Assembly: GCF_001261735.1 (NCBI RefSeq)
Contig: NZ_CVRP01000023.1
Coordinates: 27,963 to 91,962 of the forward strand
Reading direction: 5' to 3'
Source: Dysgonomonas sp. BGC7
Lineage (GTDB): Bacteria; Bacteroidota; Bacteroidia; Bacteroidales; Dysgonomonadaceae
DNA length: 64,000 bases
Notes under the pieces: model-generated
The model's database searches: none
What the model saw: only the letters and a program-made list of their open reading frames with translations
What the model was told of the DNA's origin: nothing
Part shown: in pieces, positions 1-9,073 of the stretch
How positions within the stretch are numbered: the stretch's first letter is position 1
How the letters are laid out: each line of letters opens with the position of its first letter
Position numbers and translations under genes: made by a program

Positions 1-30
1 ACTGGACGATACTCCTACATGCCGTCCAGT
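1..30. repeat. Perfect 8-bp inverted repeat at the left edge
   Basis: The first eight bases (ACTGGACG) are the exact reverse complement of bases 23-30, with a 14-nt spacer. No T-tract follows, so it is not a classical terminator. It lies 57 nt before the PUL1 susC start and could be a leader hairpin or the end of an upstream gene cut by the window. Confidence 0.4.
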
Positions 31-86
31 CTGGTTTCAGAAAGTTAACCGATATTTTTAACTCATTAAAAACCATTTACAAATGT

Positions 87-3000
87 ATGAGAAAATTTGA
101 GAATTATGGTGTCAAAGACACCATCAATATTCGTTTATTACGTATTATGAAAATAACGGCCATATTATTATTTACCTGTATTGGAGTCTGTCAGGCGGTT
201 AGTAGCTATTCGCAAAGTACTAACCTTACGCTAAACCTCAGAGATAAGACCATAAAAGAGGTTTTCAAAGAAATCGAAAGGAACAGCGAATTCGTTTTTT
301 TCTATTTTGATAAAGATGTCGACCTGAATAGGAAGGTTTCAGTAAATGTCAAAGGAAAGAAAGTGAATGAGGTTCTCGACCAGATTTTTACAGCGACGGA
401 TACTGGTTACCTTATAAAAGACAGACAGGTGTATATCTCAAAAAAAGCACCTGAAGAAGTAAAACAAAATAAGAAGAAACGCATAACGGGTACGGTTAGT
501 GACTCAAATGGCGATCCATTGATTGGCGTTACGGTATCTGTTAAGAATACCACTAATGGTACTGTTTCCAATATCGAAGGGTTGTACGTTATTGATGCTC
601 TCGAAACTGATGAGCTTGTATTTAATTATGTGGGGTTTCTTAAACAGGAAGTTCGGGTAGGAAACAAAGGTGTAATAAACATAACCCTCCAAGAGGACGA
701 ACAAATGCTTGAAGAGGTTGTTATTGTTGGCTACGGACAACAGAATAAGGCAAGTGTAGTAAGTTCTGTAAGTACAGTTACTTCCAAAGAATTGTCAGCC
801 CCTACCAGTAACCTCACCAATAATTTGGGTGGACAACTTGCCGGATTGATAAGTATTCAGCGTTCGGGGGAACCCGGACGGGATGATGCCGAATTTTGGA
901 TACGTGGTATCAGTACATTCAAAGGAGGAACAAAGCCATTGGTCTTAGTTGATGGAATACCACGGGCTATAAGCAATATTGAACCGGACGAAATAGAGAC
1001 TTTCTCCCTGCTCAAGGATGCTGCGGCTACAGCCGTATACGGGGCCGAAGGCGCTAACGGCGTTATCCTAATAACCTCTAAGCGTGGTAACATATCTAAA
1101 CCAAAGATATCTTTTCGTGGAGAATATTCGGTATCTAAACCTACCCGGTTGCCGGACTTTGTTGATTCATGGGACTATCTGGAGCTGGTAAATGAGGCAA
1201 ATTTTAACGATGGTGAGAGTCCTTACAAATATCCGGAAGAAATAGAAAAATACCGTAACAGAGTAGATAACGATCTGTATCCGAATAGCAAATGGATGGA
1301 TGAACTGTTGGCAAAGAATACTCACAACCAACGATATACTCTGAACTTTAGAGGAGGTGCCGAAAACGCAAAATATTTTGTGTCGATGGCTTATTTTCAA
1401 CAAGATGGTATCTTCAAACAAAATCCAATGAATAAATATAAAGGAAACTTTGGATTTGAACGTTATAATCTGAGAAGTAACATCGATCTGAGAGTGAGTA
1501 AATCTACTACTCTGAATATCGACTTGAGTGGACAATATGTAAGTCGTACTACTTCAAATCGTTCTCCCGGCGATATTTTCAGATTTATGCTCCATACTCC
1601 GCCTCACCTTTTTCCTGCTATATATAGTGATGGTACTCTTGCTACTTATCTCACGCAGAGCGATAGTAACAACCGAAATCCATATAATATGCTAATGAAT
1701 CAAGGGTATAGGAAAGAATGGGGAACAATGATACAATCGAATGTCGGGGTCAATCAGGATCTTAGCTTCATTACTCCAGGCCTCAAGTTTAATGGAAAAG
1801 TCGGATTAGACTATGATGGAAATTATTCTACATTGAGAGATTTCTGGCCAAGCCTGTTTTTTGCTACCGGACGAGATGAAGAAGGGAATCTAATATTTCA
1901 GACTTCTGTGTCCGGATCACCTGAACTGCAAAATGCCGCAGAAACAGGCAATGAGTCTATACGTAAAATATATATAGAAGGTGCTTTCAACTATCTCCGC
2001 ACATTCAATGAAAAGCACACTGTAGGAGGTATGTTTTTGTATATGCAGAAAGAAAGACAAGTGAGCGGTACTGTTCTGCCATACAGAAAACAAAGTGCTG
2101 TAGGGCGTGCAACATATTCGTATGACAATAAATATTTTATAGAAGGTAGCTTTGGATATACAGGAAGTGAAATTTTTGCAAGTGGAAAAAAATTCGGATT
2201 CTTCCCTGCTGTAGGATTAAGCTATTACATATCAAACGAATCATTTTATCCCACAGCATTGAGCAAAGTTATGGATAAAGTGAAAATACGGGCTTCGTAC
2301 GGAAAAGCCGGAAATGATGATATAGGCAGCTCCGATCGTTTCTTATATAGAGCTACATTTAATGAAGGCGCTGACGGATTCGATCAGGGAATAGGCTCCA
2401 ATGGTGGTACTAATGGACTTGGTAAAGGGATAAAAGATGTAAGATTTGTCAATAATAATATTCAGTGGGAAATAGAGCAAAAGAGGAATGTCGGAGTTGA
2501 TTTGGGTTTCTTTAACAACAAGATTGAGTTGACAGCAGACTATTTCAACAACCGAAGAGAGAATATCTTGATGCAAAGAAACACTATCCCCGGTGTAGCC
2601 GGCTTCCATTCCAATCCATGGGCAAACTATGGAATTGTAGATAATTGGGGTACTGATGCAAGTCTGAATGTTCGTAGAGATTTTGGTCCTGTAAAGGTGA
2701 GTATGAGAGGTACATTTACTTTTGCACGTAATAAAATTATAGAGTATGATGAATTAGTTCCTGAATACCCATGGATGGCAGCTACCGGTTCTAGGGTTGG
2801 TGATCAATATTTGTATATTGCAGAAAGGCTTTATACTGAAGACGATTTCATAAAAACACAAAAGGATAATGGCACATATATCTATGAGTTGAAGCCTGGA
2901 ATGCCAAAAGTTACTCTGGATGGAAAAATAGGACCTGGAGATATCAAATACCGAGATATGAATAATGACGGAACAATCGATAATTTCGATAAAGTCAGAG

Positions 3001-3518
3001 GGGTAGGATACCCATACAATCCGGAAATAAATTATGGATTTGGATTTAATGTCGAATACAAAGGTTTCTATGTAAGTGCTTTTTTCCAGGGAACAGGAAA
3101 TTCCTCTATTCTTTTGGCTAGTGGTAATAATACATTTTGGCCTTTCAACTGGGGAGTGGAAAAATCGAATTATCGTAAAGAATTCTTGAATAGATGGACC
3201 GCCGACAATCCACGTCAGGATGTACTGATGCCAAGGCTACATGTTGGCTATGCCAATAATGTGAACAAGGAACCGAGTACATGGTGGTTGAGAAATGGAC
3301 GTTTCCTTCGTTTCAAGAATCTTGAATTTGGATATGATATACCCAAAAAACATACTAAAAAACTACTGATAGATGGAGCCAGAGTATATGTACAAGGATA
3401 CAATATATGTGTATGGGATGATGTGAAGTATTGGGATCCTGAGCTTGGCAACGCGAATGGAGGTAATAGTTATCCGCTACCTCGCACATTTACATTTGGT
3501 GTTGAAATAAACTTTTAA
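87..3518 (+). CDS. SusC/RagA-family TonB-dependent receptor with STN signalling domain
   Basis: Outer-membrane beta-barrel that imports oligosaccharides using TonB energy, paired with the SusD encoded next. Residues 1-20 precede a hydrophobic signal peptide (about 21-42). An STN (secretin/TonB N-terminal) domain follows at about 48-120. A carboxypeptidase-regulatory-like domain spans about 132-210, starting at RITGTVSDSNGDPLIGVTV. The TonB-box region is EEVVIVGYG, then plug and barrel, ending in aromatic Phe (GVEINF). At 1143 aa it has the usual length of the STN-bearing SusC class. A second in-frame ATG at 147 starts right at the signal peptide; the extended start is kept because STN-SusC proteins often carry such an extension. 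In the family the STN domain contacts a FecR-type anti-sigma factor, so regulation by an ECF sigma pair left of the window is likely. Confidence 0.93.
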   Translation: MRKFENYGVKDTINIRLLRIMKITAILLFTCIGVCQAVSSYSQSTNLTLNLRDKTIKEVFKEIERNSEFVFFYFDKDVDLNRKVSVNVKGKKVNEVLDQIFTATDTGYLIKDRQVYISKKAPEEVKQNKKKRITGTVSDSNGDPLIGVTVSVKNTTNGTVSNIEGLYVIDALETDELVFNYVGFLKQEVRVGNKGVINITLQEDEQMLEEVVIVGYGQQNKASVVSSVSTVTSKELSAPTSNLTNNLGGQLAGLISIQRSGEPGRDDAEFWIRGISTFKGGTKPLVLVDGIPRAISNIEPDEIETFSLLKDAAATAVYGAEGANGVILITSKRGNISKPKISFRGEYSVSKPTRLPDFVDSWDYLELVNEANFNDGESPYKYPEEIEKYRNRVDNDLYPNSKWMDELLAKNTHNQRYTLNFRGGAENAKYFVSMAYFQQDGIFKQNPMNKYKGNFGFERYNLRSNIDLRVSKSTTLNIDLSGQYVSRTTSNRSPGDIFRFMLHTPPHLFPAIYSDGTLATYLTQSDSNNRNPYNMLMNQGYRKEWGTMIQSNVGVNQDLSFITPGLKFNGKVGLDYDGNYSTLRDFWPSLFFATGRDEEGNLIFQTSVSGSPELQNAAETGNESIRKIYIEGAFNYLRTFNEKHTVGGMFLYMQKERQVSGTVLPYRKQSAVGRATYSYDNKYFIEGSFGYTGSEIFASGKKFGFFPAVGLSYYISNESFYPTALSKVMDKVKIRASYGKAGNDDIGSSDRFLYRATFNEGADGFDQGIGSNGGTNGLGKGIKDVRFVNNNIQWEIEQKRNVGVDLGFFNNKIELTADYFNNRRENILMQRNTIPGVAGFHSNPWANYGIVDNWGTDASLNVRRDFGPVKVSMRGTFTFARNKIIEYDELVPEYPWMAATGSRVGDQYLYIAERLYTEDDFIKTQKDNGTYIYELKPGMPKVTLDGKIGPGDIKYRDMNNDGTIDNFDKVRGVGYPYNPEINYGFGFNVEYKGFYVSAFFQGTGNSSILLASGNNTFWPFNWGVEKSNYRKEFLNRWTADNPRQDVLMPRLHVGYANNVNKEPSTWWLRNGRFLRFKNLEFGYDIPKKHTKKLLIDGARVYVQGYNICVWDDVKYWDPELGNANGGNSYPLPRTFTFGVEINF

Positions 3519-3529
3519 AAAAGAATAGT

Positions 3530-5368
3530 ATGAAAATCAAATTTATAAAAATATTGATAATAGGCTTGCTTTTCGGTTCTTTAAATTCCTGTTCGGACTA
3601 TTTAGACGTATCAGACGAACAGGCAGGAGGACTCACTGATATCAATCAGGTCTTTGAAAATGTAGACTATACCAAGAGATGGTATGCGAATGTTTTTAAC
3701 AAGCGACCTGATTATTCTCGTTTTTGTCATCCAAATGGTATGGGAGGTATATGGAGTGCCTATACGGATGAGGTTTATAACAGATGGGCTAATAATACAG
3801 GGAGATATAACGACTGGAATGCCTCTAATAACAATTCGGAAAGATGGGTTGAGCTATATGAGAGCATAAGACAAGCAAATATATTCTTAGAAAAGGCTAA
3901 AGCTATAGAAAAAGAGGGTGGAGCTAATGCAGCTGTATTAACTCAGGCCGAAGTAGATCGTTACAAGGCTAATGTGCGTTTTATGAGAGCATTATATCAT
4001 TTCTACCTGATGGAATTAAATGGCCCTATACCTATCGTTACCAGATCTCTCACACTAGAGGACGATTTGGATATTCCTCGTGGCTCTTTGGATGAAGTGA
4101 TTAATTTCATCGATAGCGAATTAAGAGAAGCTATGCAAGGAATGGAGCAAGAACCATATCACGATAATGAAGATTTCAGAGCAGTACCTACAAAGGGAGT
4201 CGCTTTAGCTGTTCTTGCAAAACTGTGGATGTATGCTGCTAGTCCTCTTTACAATGGAGAATATACAGAAGCCTTACAATTGCAAAATAAAGATGGCAAA
4301 CATTTATTTCCGGCTAAAGATGATAGTAAGAAGCAAAAAGCACTTGATGCTTGCAAGGCTTTTATCGATTATGCAGAAGAAGGTAATAGGTATGAGCTTT
4401 ATAAGGCTCTGAAGAAAGATGGAACAATTGATCCCGATTTGTCTATTTATGAGGTTTTCCAGATTTATAATAAAGAAATGATCTGGGCAAGTTCTGTAAC
4501 CTCGTGGGGAGGTGCAGATGGAAATAATTACGATACTTTTACTACACCACGTAGTGAGAGCAAAGGATTAGGCGATATCGCTCTTGTGCAAGAACTTGTC
4601 GACGATTTTTATATGAAGGATGGTTTGCCTATAAAAAGTACTTCCTTTCTCCCTAAATCGACTCTGTATAGTGAGACAGGTTTTGCTGCTTATAATGGTT
4701 TAGAAGTCTCTAAAATGTACGTTGATCGTGAGCCAAGATTTTATAGCACAGTGACTTTTTCGGGCAAGAAGTGGCATGTAAGTAATAATGAGGTTCAGTT
4801 TTATAAAGGAGGTAATGCCGACAATCGGGTAGAAGGATCTCCTAAAACAGGTTACTTGTTGTATAAGAGAGTAAACAGGACTGTACATATGAATTCTCCG
4901 GGAGTAAAAACTAAATTCAGACCTTCTATTATTTTCCGTTTGGCAGATCTCTATCTGTTATATGCGGAAGCTTTGAACGAAGTAGATCCATCAGACGCAA
5001 ATGTATTGGAATATGTGAACCGTATACGAGAACGTGCGGGGTTGGCTAAACTGGAAGATCTTAATCCTGCAATAAAAGGCAATCAACAAATGCAAAGAGA
5101 AGCCATTCGCAGAGAAAGACGAATTGAGCTGGCTACAGAAGGACAGCGCTATTTTGATGTAAGAAGATGGATGATTGCAGAGAATAGTCCCGGACAAGGA
5201 GGGCAGGGAGGAGACTTTACCGGTATGAATATGGATGGAAATAAAACAACTTTTCATACAAGAACTAAGATTCAGACTCGTAGCTTTAGAAGGAAAAATT
5301 ATTTTGATCCTATACCATATATGGCAATACAAAAAAGTAAACTTCTGGTTCAGAATCCCGGATGGTAA
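3530..5368 (+). CDS. SusD/RagB-family surface glycan-binding lipoprotein
   Basis: Cell-surface lipoprotein that caps the preceding SusC and captures glycan. A type II signal peptide ends in the lipobox LNSC, with the lipidated Cys near residue 21. The rest has the helical SusD look, including the conserved region RFMRALYHFYLMELNGPIP. The typical C-terminus RNYFDPIP...VQNPGW marks the protein as full length (612 aa). It begins 11 nt after the susC stop, so the two are certainly co-transcribed. The ligand cannot be read from sequence. Confidence 0.93.
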   Translation: MKIKFIKILIIGLLFGSLNSCSDYLDVSDEQAGGLTDINQVFENVDYTKRWYANVFNKRPDYSRFCHPNGMGGIWSAYTDEVYNRWANNTGRYNDWNASNNNSERWVELYESIRQANIFLEKAKAIEKEGGANAAVLTQAEVDRYKANVRFMRALYHFYLMELNGPIPIVTRSLTLEDDLDIPRGSLDEVINFIDSELREAMQGMEQEPYHDNEDFRAVPTKGVALAVLAKLWMYAASPLYNGEYTEALQLQNKDGKHLFPAKDDSKKQKALDACKAFIDYAEEGNRYELYKALKKDGTIDPDLSIYEVFQIYNKEMIWASSVTSWGGADGNNYDTFTTPRSESKGLGDIALVQELVDDFYMKDGLPIKSTSFLPKSTLYSETGFAAYNGLEVSKMYVDREPRFYSTVTFSGKKWHVSNNEVQFYKGGNADNRVEGSPKTGYLLYKRVNRTVHMNSPGVKTKFRPSIIFRLADLYLLYAEALNEVDPSDANVLEYVNRIRERAGLAKLEDLNPAIKGNQQMQREAIRRERRIELATEGQRYFDVRRWMIAENSPGQGGQGGDFTGMNMDGNKTTFHTRTKIQTRSFRRKNYFDPIPYMAIQKSKLLVQNPGW

Positions 5369-5448
5369 ATAAGGCGATTTAAATTAGACTTGATTTACTA
5401 AATGATGCAAATCGGTAATAAAATACTTATTTATACTGTTTTTTTAAT

Positions 5449-5619
5449 TCATTAGTTTGTTTGTAGTTGGTAGATGGAAAAAGACAAAGTTTTTTGAACA
5501 GGGGTAAAATGTGAAGACTAGAGCTTTCTTGTTATTCTATAAGATTTTACAAGTAAGCACGTGAGCAAGATGTAAGGCTTGTTCTGGGTCTTTATCTACC
5601 GACTACATACTGCTAATGA
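5449..5619. repeat. Long imperfect inverted repeat in the susD-lipoprotein intergenic region
   Basis: The 338-bp gap between susD and the next lipoprotein has no credible ORF. It holds an inverted repeat whose outer arms match at TCATTAG (5449-5455) with 5613-5619. The inner arms match at TGTAGT-GGTAGAT-AAAGAC (5462-5484) with 5588-5607, with a few mismatches and one 4-nt insertion. The arms enclose about 100 nt. It could fold as a long RNA stem in a leader or be the remnant of a small inverted-repeat element. No exact TAnnTTTG promoter box is seen in this gap. Confidence 0.55.
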
Positions 5620-5706
5620 GATATTCTCTGGCAAAATAATATTGTATTACTCGAATTACTGATTTACATCAATAGTTTTAATTCCATAAAATTTGATTAT
5701 AATATT

Positions 5707-6846
5707 ATGAAAAAAAATAGACTAATATTCCTCTTTATAGTATCCTTATTTATTGGAACATTGTTTACGGGATGCGATGATAATATACCTAAATATGATA
5801 ATGTTAAAGTAGAGAGAGTAGAATGGAACGAAGACCTTAAAATGGGGGTGGAGATAGAGATTGGCTACGAGTTGTTGAAAGTTGCAGACCGATTAACTGT
5901 TTTCCCGGAAAATGCAACTGATAAGATGCAGACATTTTCCTCGTCAGATTCAGAAGTTGCAATAGTTGATGCCAGAGGCTTAGTAAAAACTAATTCGGTA
6001 GGTACTACAACTATTACAGTAACTGTGGATGGAAAGTCGGATGAATTTACTTTAACTGTTACAGAAAAAGCAGTTATAGAAGTAACTGAAATCCAGATTG
6101 CAGCTCCTGATATTGAAATAATGGCCGGAGTTAAGAGAGATCTTTCTATTGAAGTGACTGTATTACCTGATAATGCAGTAGACAAAAGCCTGTCTTATAC
6201 TTCAGCTGATCCTGCGACTGTACAGGTCGATGAAAAAGGAATCATTAAAGCTCTTAAAATAGGAACAACGAAAGTAACCGTTTCTTCCAACGATGTGCCG
6301 ACTATTAAAGGAGAGTTTAATATAACAGTAAAAGAATTTGAAGGCGATTATCCTCGAGAGGGATGGACATTAACAGCTTCTCAAAATCCACTTTTCAATG
6401 AATCTCCTAATTCTCTTACCAGCCCTTTAGATGGCGATTTAGCTACATGGATGGGGCTTGTAAAACCGGGTAAGACACACACTACTATAACCGTTCCACC
6501 TGCTGCTCAGGGAGGTAATATTTACTTCATTGTAGACATGAAAGAGTCTCGTGATGTCAATTATTTTAGAATTTACCATAGAAATGGAACAGATGTCCTT
6601 CTTAGATATTATATGATCGAGGAGATATCGGGTAGTGATGATGGTATCAACTTTACGCCTATTGCTACTAATGTTGTTATACCTGATGCCGCCAAGGCTG
6701 AGGTTATGGAAACTCCTAATCTATCTATTCCTAAGACGAAGTATAGATACCTGAAATTCTTCTGTTCAAAAGATGCTTGCTTCAATTCGGCAGGTACCAG
6801 AGGTTCAGTTCAGTTCGCGGAAATCTATATTGGCTTGAAAAAATAG
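5707..6846 (+). CDS. Lipoprotein with two Ig-like (Big_2) domains and a discoidin-like C-terminus
   Basis: Probable surface-exposed accessory glycan-binding protein of PUL1. The signal peptide ends at lipobox FTGC (Cys23). Two bacterial Ig-like domains of the Big_2 type follow (about 35-118 and 122-208); both carry the typical pattern of Val-Asp then Gly-(Leu/Ile)-(Val/Ile)-Lys then Gly-Thr-Thr-(Lys/Thr)-(Ile/Val)-Thr-Val. The C-terminal 165 residues (about 215-379) resemble an F5/8 type C (discoidin) fold, with DGDLATWMG near the start and YRYLKFFC near the end. No catalytic motif is visible. Its place after susC/susD matches the surface glycan-binding proteins that accompany SusCD pairs. 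Whether the discoidin-like domain binds sugar is inference. Confidence 0.75.
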   Translation: MKKNRLIFLFIVSLFIGTLFTGCDDNIPKYDNVKVERVEWNEDLKMGVEIEIGYELLKVADRLTVFPENATDKMQTFSSSDSEVAIVDARGLVKTNSVGTTTITVTVDGKSDEFTLTVTEKAVIEVTEIQIAAPDIEIMAGVKRDLSIEVTVLPDNAVDKSLSYTSADPATVQVDEKGIIKALKIGTTKVTVSSNDVPTIKGEFNITVKEFEGDYPREGWTLTASQNPLFNESPNSLTSPLDGDLATWMGLVKPGKTHTTITVPPAAQGGNIYFIVDMKESRDVNYFRIYHRNGTDVLLRYYMIEEISGSDDGINFTPIATNVVIPDAAKAEVMETPNLSIPKTKYRYLKFFCSKDACFNSAGTRGSVQFAEIYIGLKK

Positions 6847-6871
6847 TAAGTCGGTGGGTTGATTACTTAAT

Positions 6872-6945
6872 TATAGCTCGTGGTGCATGAAAGTCGATTG
6901 TTTGGTTTTATTGTAAAATAAAGTAAGATGCATCACGAGTTATTA
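6872..6945. repeat. Intergenic inverted repeat (CTCGTGRTGCAT arms)
   Basis: The arm at 6872-6888 (TATAGCTCGTGGTGCAT) matches the reverse complement of 6929-6945 with few mismatches, enclosing about 40 nt. It lies 26 nt after the preceding stop codon. The long loop and lack of a terminal T-run argue against a simple intrinsic terminator. It may be a processing or stability hairpin inside the PUL1 transcript. Confidence 0.5.
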
Positions 6946-7091
6946 TGAGAGAAGATAATTCTAGTAATTTGTAACATAGATTGTCGATCTGTTGCTGATA
7001 GTATTTTGATTGTAAGAGGAGAGGGGTAATAAAACACTGCAGAAATAACTTTAAATACACGTATGAATAACCGTATAAAAAATAGAATTTT

Positions 7092-8876
7092 ATGAAGAGT
7101 TTTTTCAGGACAACAGCTCTGTTGACTATAATATGTTGTAGTCTTATGGCTTGCGGAGACAAAGATGAAGACGGTGCCGGAGGTGGTGATAATGGAAATC
7201 CCGAACAGCCAACTCTCAAAATTACACCTATCGACAAACTCAATCAGGGTACAACGACACTCAATTCGCATGCCGATGTTACATCCCGTTCGTCATTAAA
7301 GATGAATTATAGAAGCTATATTAGTCTGGGTAAAAGTGCTTTGGGGGTGGATAAACCTCATTATCCACGGATTAAAAAAATGGCTAATGGTAATTATATA
7401 ATGTTCTTCCACAATAATCAGATTGGAGCTAGCTGCTACTATGCATATAGCCAAGATCTTAAGCTGTGGAGTGCTAAGGGCAAGATATTTTCTAACTATA
7501 GTATTACCGATAGTAAAGGCAATGCTAACGAACGTCGTTTTTCTAATAGCGATGGGTTAGTGCTTTCTAATGGAGATATTCTGGTCGTAGCTTCATATCG
7601 GGCTAATGAAGGATATAAAGATTTGCCTCTTGATGCCGGACTGGTAATGAGCCGTAGCACCGATAATGGCGCCAGATGGAGTACGCCGATTTCTATATAT
7701 CAGGGAGTGAACTGGGAGCCATACTTGCTGCAATTACCTTCGGGTGAAATACACTGCTATTTTACAGATAGTAGCCGTACCAATATTGAAGGTACCGATA
7801 CGGGAACAGCAATGATAGTTTCCAAAGATAATGGTAAAACGTGGACTCCCGGCTTTGGAAGTGTTCCTTTCTATGTGATACGTACAAAACATGTGAAAAA
7901 CGGAAATACATATTTTAATAATCAAATGCCATCTGTTATAAAACTCAATGGCAGTAACGAATTGGCTGCGGCTTTGGAAGCTAATATTGGTTCTTACAAT
8001 ATATCGTTTGCTTATTCGGGCGAAGATGGAGAATGGGAGTATCTTAAGGTAAATGAAGAAGGGCCGATAGATCGTCATGATTCGGCTTTCGAAGGTAGTG
8101 CTCCATATTTAGTACAATTTCCTTCCGGTGAAACAGTTGTTTCGTACAATAAATCATCTACTTATTATATGAAGATGGGAGATGCAAAATCACGTAATTT
8201 CGCAGATAAGTCTTATGCTCCTTTCCCGGGGAAAGGCTTTTGGGGAACGTTGGAACGTATAGATGAACATCAGCTTTTGGGAGCAATGCCTAATACTGCC
8301 GATGGGATAATTATGTTGGCACCATTTATACTCAATCATCGTATAACGGCTGCACGCCGGAACATTAAGGTAGATGGCGACAACTCTGAATGGAATAATA
8401 CTGACCATGCACTTTTTGTCGGAGACAAATCGCAGGCACAAGGGACTCTTAGATGTACGTTTGATAATGACAATGTATATTTTCTTGTCGAAGTCCTTGA
8501 TAAATCGATATCAAAAGACGACTATGCAACCATATATATAAGCCCTGTTACTGAAAACGGTAAACTGACTAATGAAGCTTGCCGGATAAGAGTATCACAT
8601 GATGGACTAAGAAGCTCTGATGTCTATAGTGGAAGCTGGACAGGAGCTAATCTTAATCTCTCTGTAGGTGCTGCATTTCAAGGTACTGTTTTTAATAGCT
8701 ATGATGAAGACTATGGGTATATTGTCGAAATAGCTATCCCCCGTTCGAAACTTAACGTTAAGTCGGGAGAAATTCTTGTCAACTTTTCCATATTCGATAG
8801 CCAGGGAGGTGAAGATGCTGTCAGCGATACTTCTGTGGCAAGTACAGTGAATTGGATACCAATTAATGGATTGTAA
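7092..8876 (+). CDS. Sialidase-fold (BNR/Asp-box) lipoprotein with CBM9-like C-terminal domain
   Basis: Likely surface or periplasmic carbohydrate-active protein of PUL1. The lipobox is SLMAC (Cys21), followed by an acidic/Gly-rich linker. Residues about 70-415 look like a six-bladed sialidase-type propeller: HYPRIKKMANGNYIMF resembles the (F/Y)RIP-type first strand. Asp-box motifs occur at STDNGARW (about 199-206) and SKDNGKTW (about 246-253). Residues about 420-594 resemble the CBM9/DOMON sugar-binding fold (IKVDGDNSEW then NDNVYFLVEVLDKS). Asp-box proteins include sialidases but also exo-arabinanase-like and non-catalytic members; I could not assign a full arginine triad, so sialidase activity is not claimed. 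Last gene of PUL1, followed by a strong terminator. Confidence 0.75.
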   Translation: MKSFFRTTALLTIICCSLMACGDKDEDGAGGGDNGNPEQPTLKITPIDKLNQGTTTLNSHADVTSRSSLKMNYRSYISLGKSALGVDKPHYPRIKKMANGNYIMFFHNNQIGASCYYAYSQDLKLWSAKGKIFSNYSITDSKGNANERRFSNSDGLVLSNGDILVVASYRANEGYKDLPLDAGLVMSRSTDNGARWSTPISIYQGVNWEPYLLQLPSGEIHCYFTDSSRTNIEGTDTGTAMIVSKDNGKTWTPGFGSVPFYVIRTKHVKNGNTYFNNQMPSVIKLNGSNELAAALEANIGSYNISFAYSGEDGEWEYLKVNEEGPIDRHDSAFEGSAPYLVQFPSGETVVSYNKSSTYYMKMGDAKSRNFADKSYAPFPGKGFWGTLERIDEHQLLGAMPNTADGIIMLAPFILNHRITAARRNIKVDGDNSEWNNTDHALFVGDKSQAQGTLRCTFDNDNVYFLVEVLDKSISKDDYATIYISPVTENGKLTNEACRIRVSHDGLRSSDVYSGSWTGANLNLSVGAAFQGTVFNSYDEDYGYIVEIAIPRSKLNVKSGEILVNFSIFDSQGGEDAVSDTSVASTVNWIPINGL

Positions 8877-8911
8877 AACTACGATGTGTTAATTCTGTAT
8901 CTGAACTGATA

Positions 8912-8952
8912 GGCCGGACGATCTCATTTTTTTGAGCCTCCGGCTTTTTCTT
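8912..8952 (+). terminator. Rho-independent terminator after PUL1
   Basis: Stem GCCGGA (8913-8918) pairs with TCCGGC (8939-8944), and an inner stem CTCA/TGAG (8923-8926 with 8933-8936) closes a T-rich loop. A pyrimidine/T-rich tract follows. It separates PUL1 from the efflux operon. Confidence 0.8.
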
Positions 8953-8969
8953 TTAGCTTAAGGAGTAGC

Positions 8970-9035
8970 TTTCTAATGTATTTCTAATCTTTCTCTAATC
9001 TTCATCTAATCTTGCTCAAAGAGGCTTTTAATCTT
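8970..9035 (+). promoter_or_regulatory. Phased 11-bp direct-repeat array, likely response-regulator operator
   Basis: Six consecutive 11-bp units begin at 8970, 8981, 8992, 9003, 9014 and 9025. Units 1-4 share CTAAT at exactly 11-bp spacing (8973, 8984, 8995, 9006), and units 2-4 share CTAATCTT. Unit 5 is degenerate, and unit 6 returns in phase with TTAATCTT. The array ends 7 bp before the -7 box. Head-to-tail 11-bp sites are typical of OmpR/PhoB-family regulators, and such a regulator is encoded at the end of this operon (14615-15298). Confidence 0.75.
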
Positions 9036-9042
9036 TAGAAAA

Positions 9043-9050
9043 TATATTTG
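9043..9050 (+). promoter_or_regulatory. Bacteroidetes -7 box of the efflux operon
   Basis: TATATTTG matches the Bacteroidetes -7 consensus TAnnTTTG and lies 23 nt before the first gene. No good -33 TTTG is seen at the usual distance; the repeat array occupies that place, which fits an activator-dependent promoter. Confidence 0.65.
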
Positions 9051-9073
9051 CAGCAAAATATTTTGATCCTGAT

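Noticed and set aside
1..60. Possible 3' end of an upstream plus-strand gene (open frame ending at about 60)
   Set aside because: Only 19 codons are visible and they do not resemble a FecR or sigma-factor C-terminus, so no gene can be supported.
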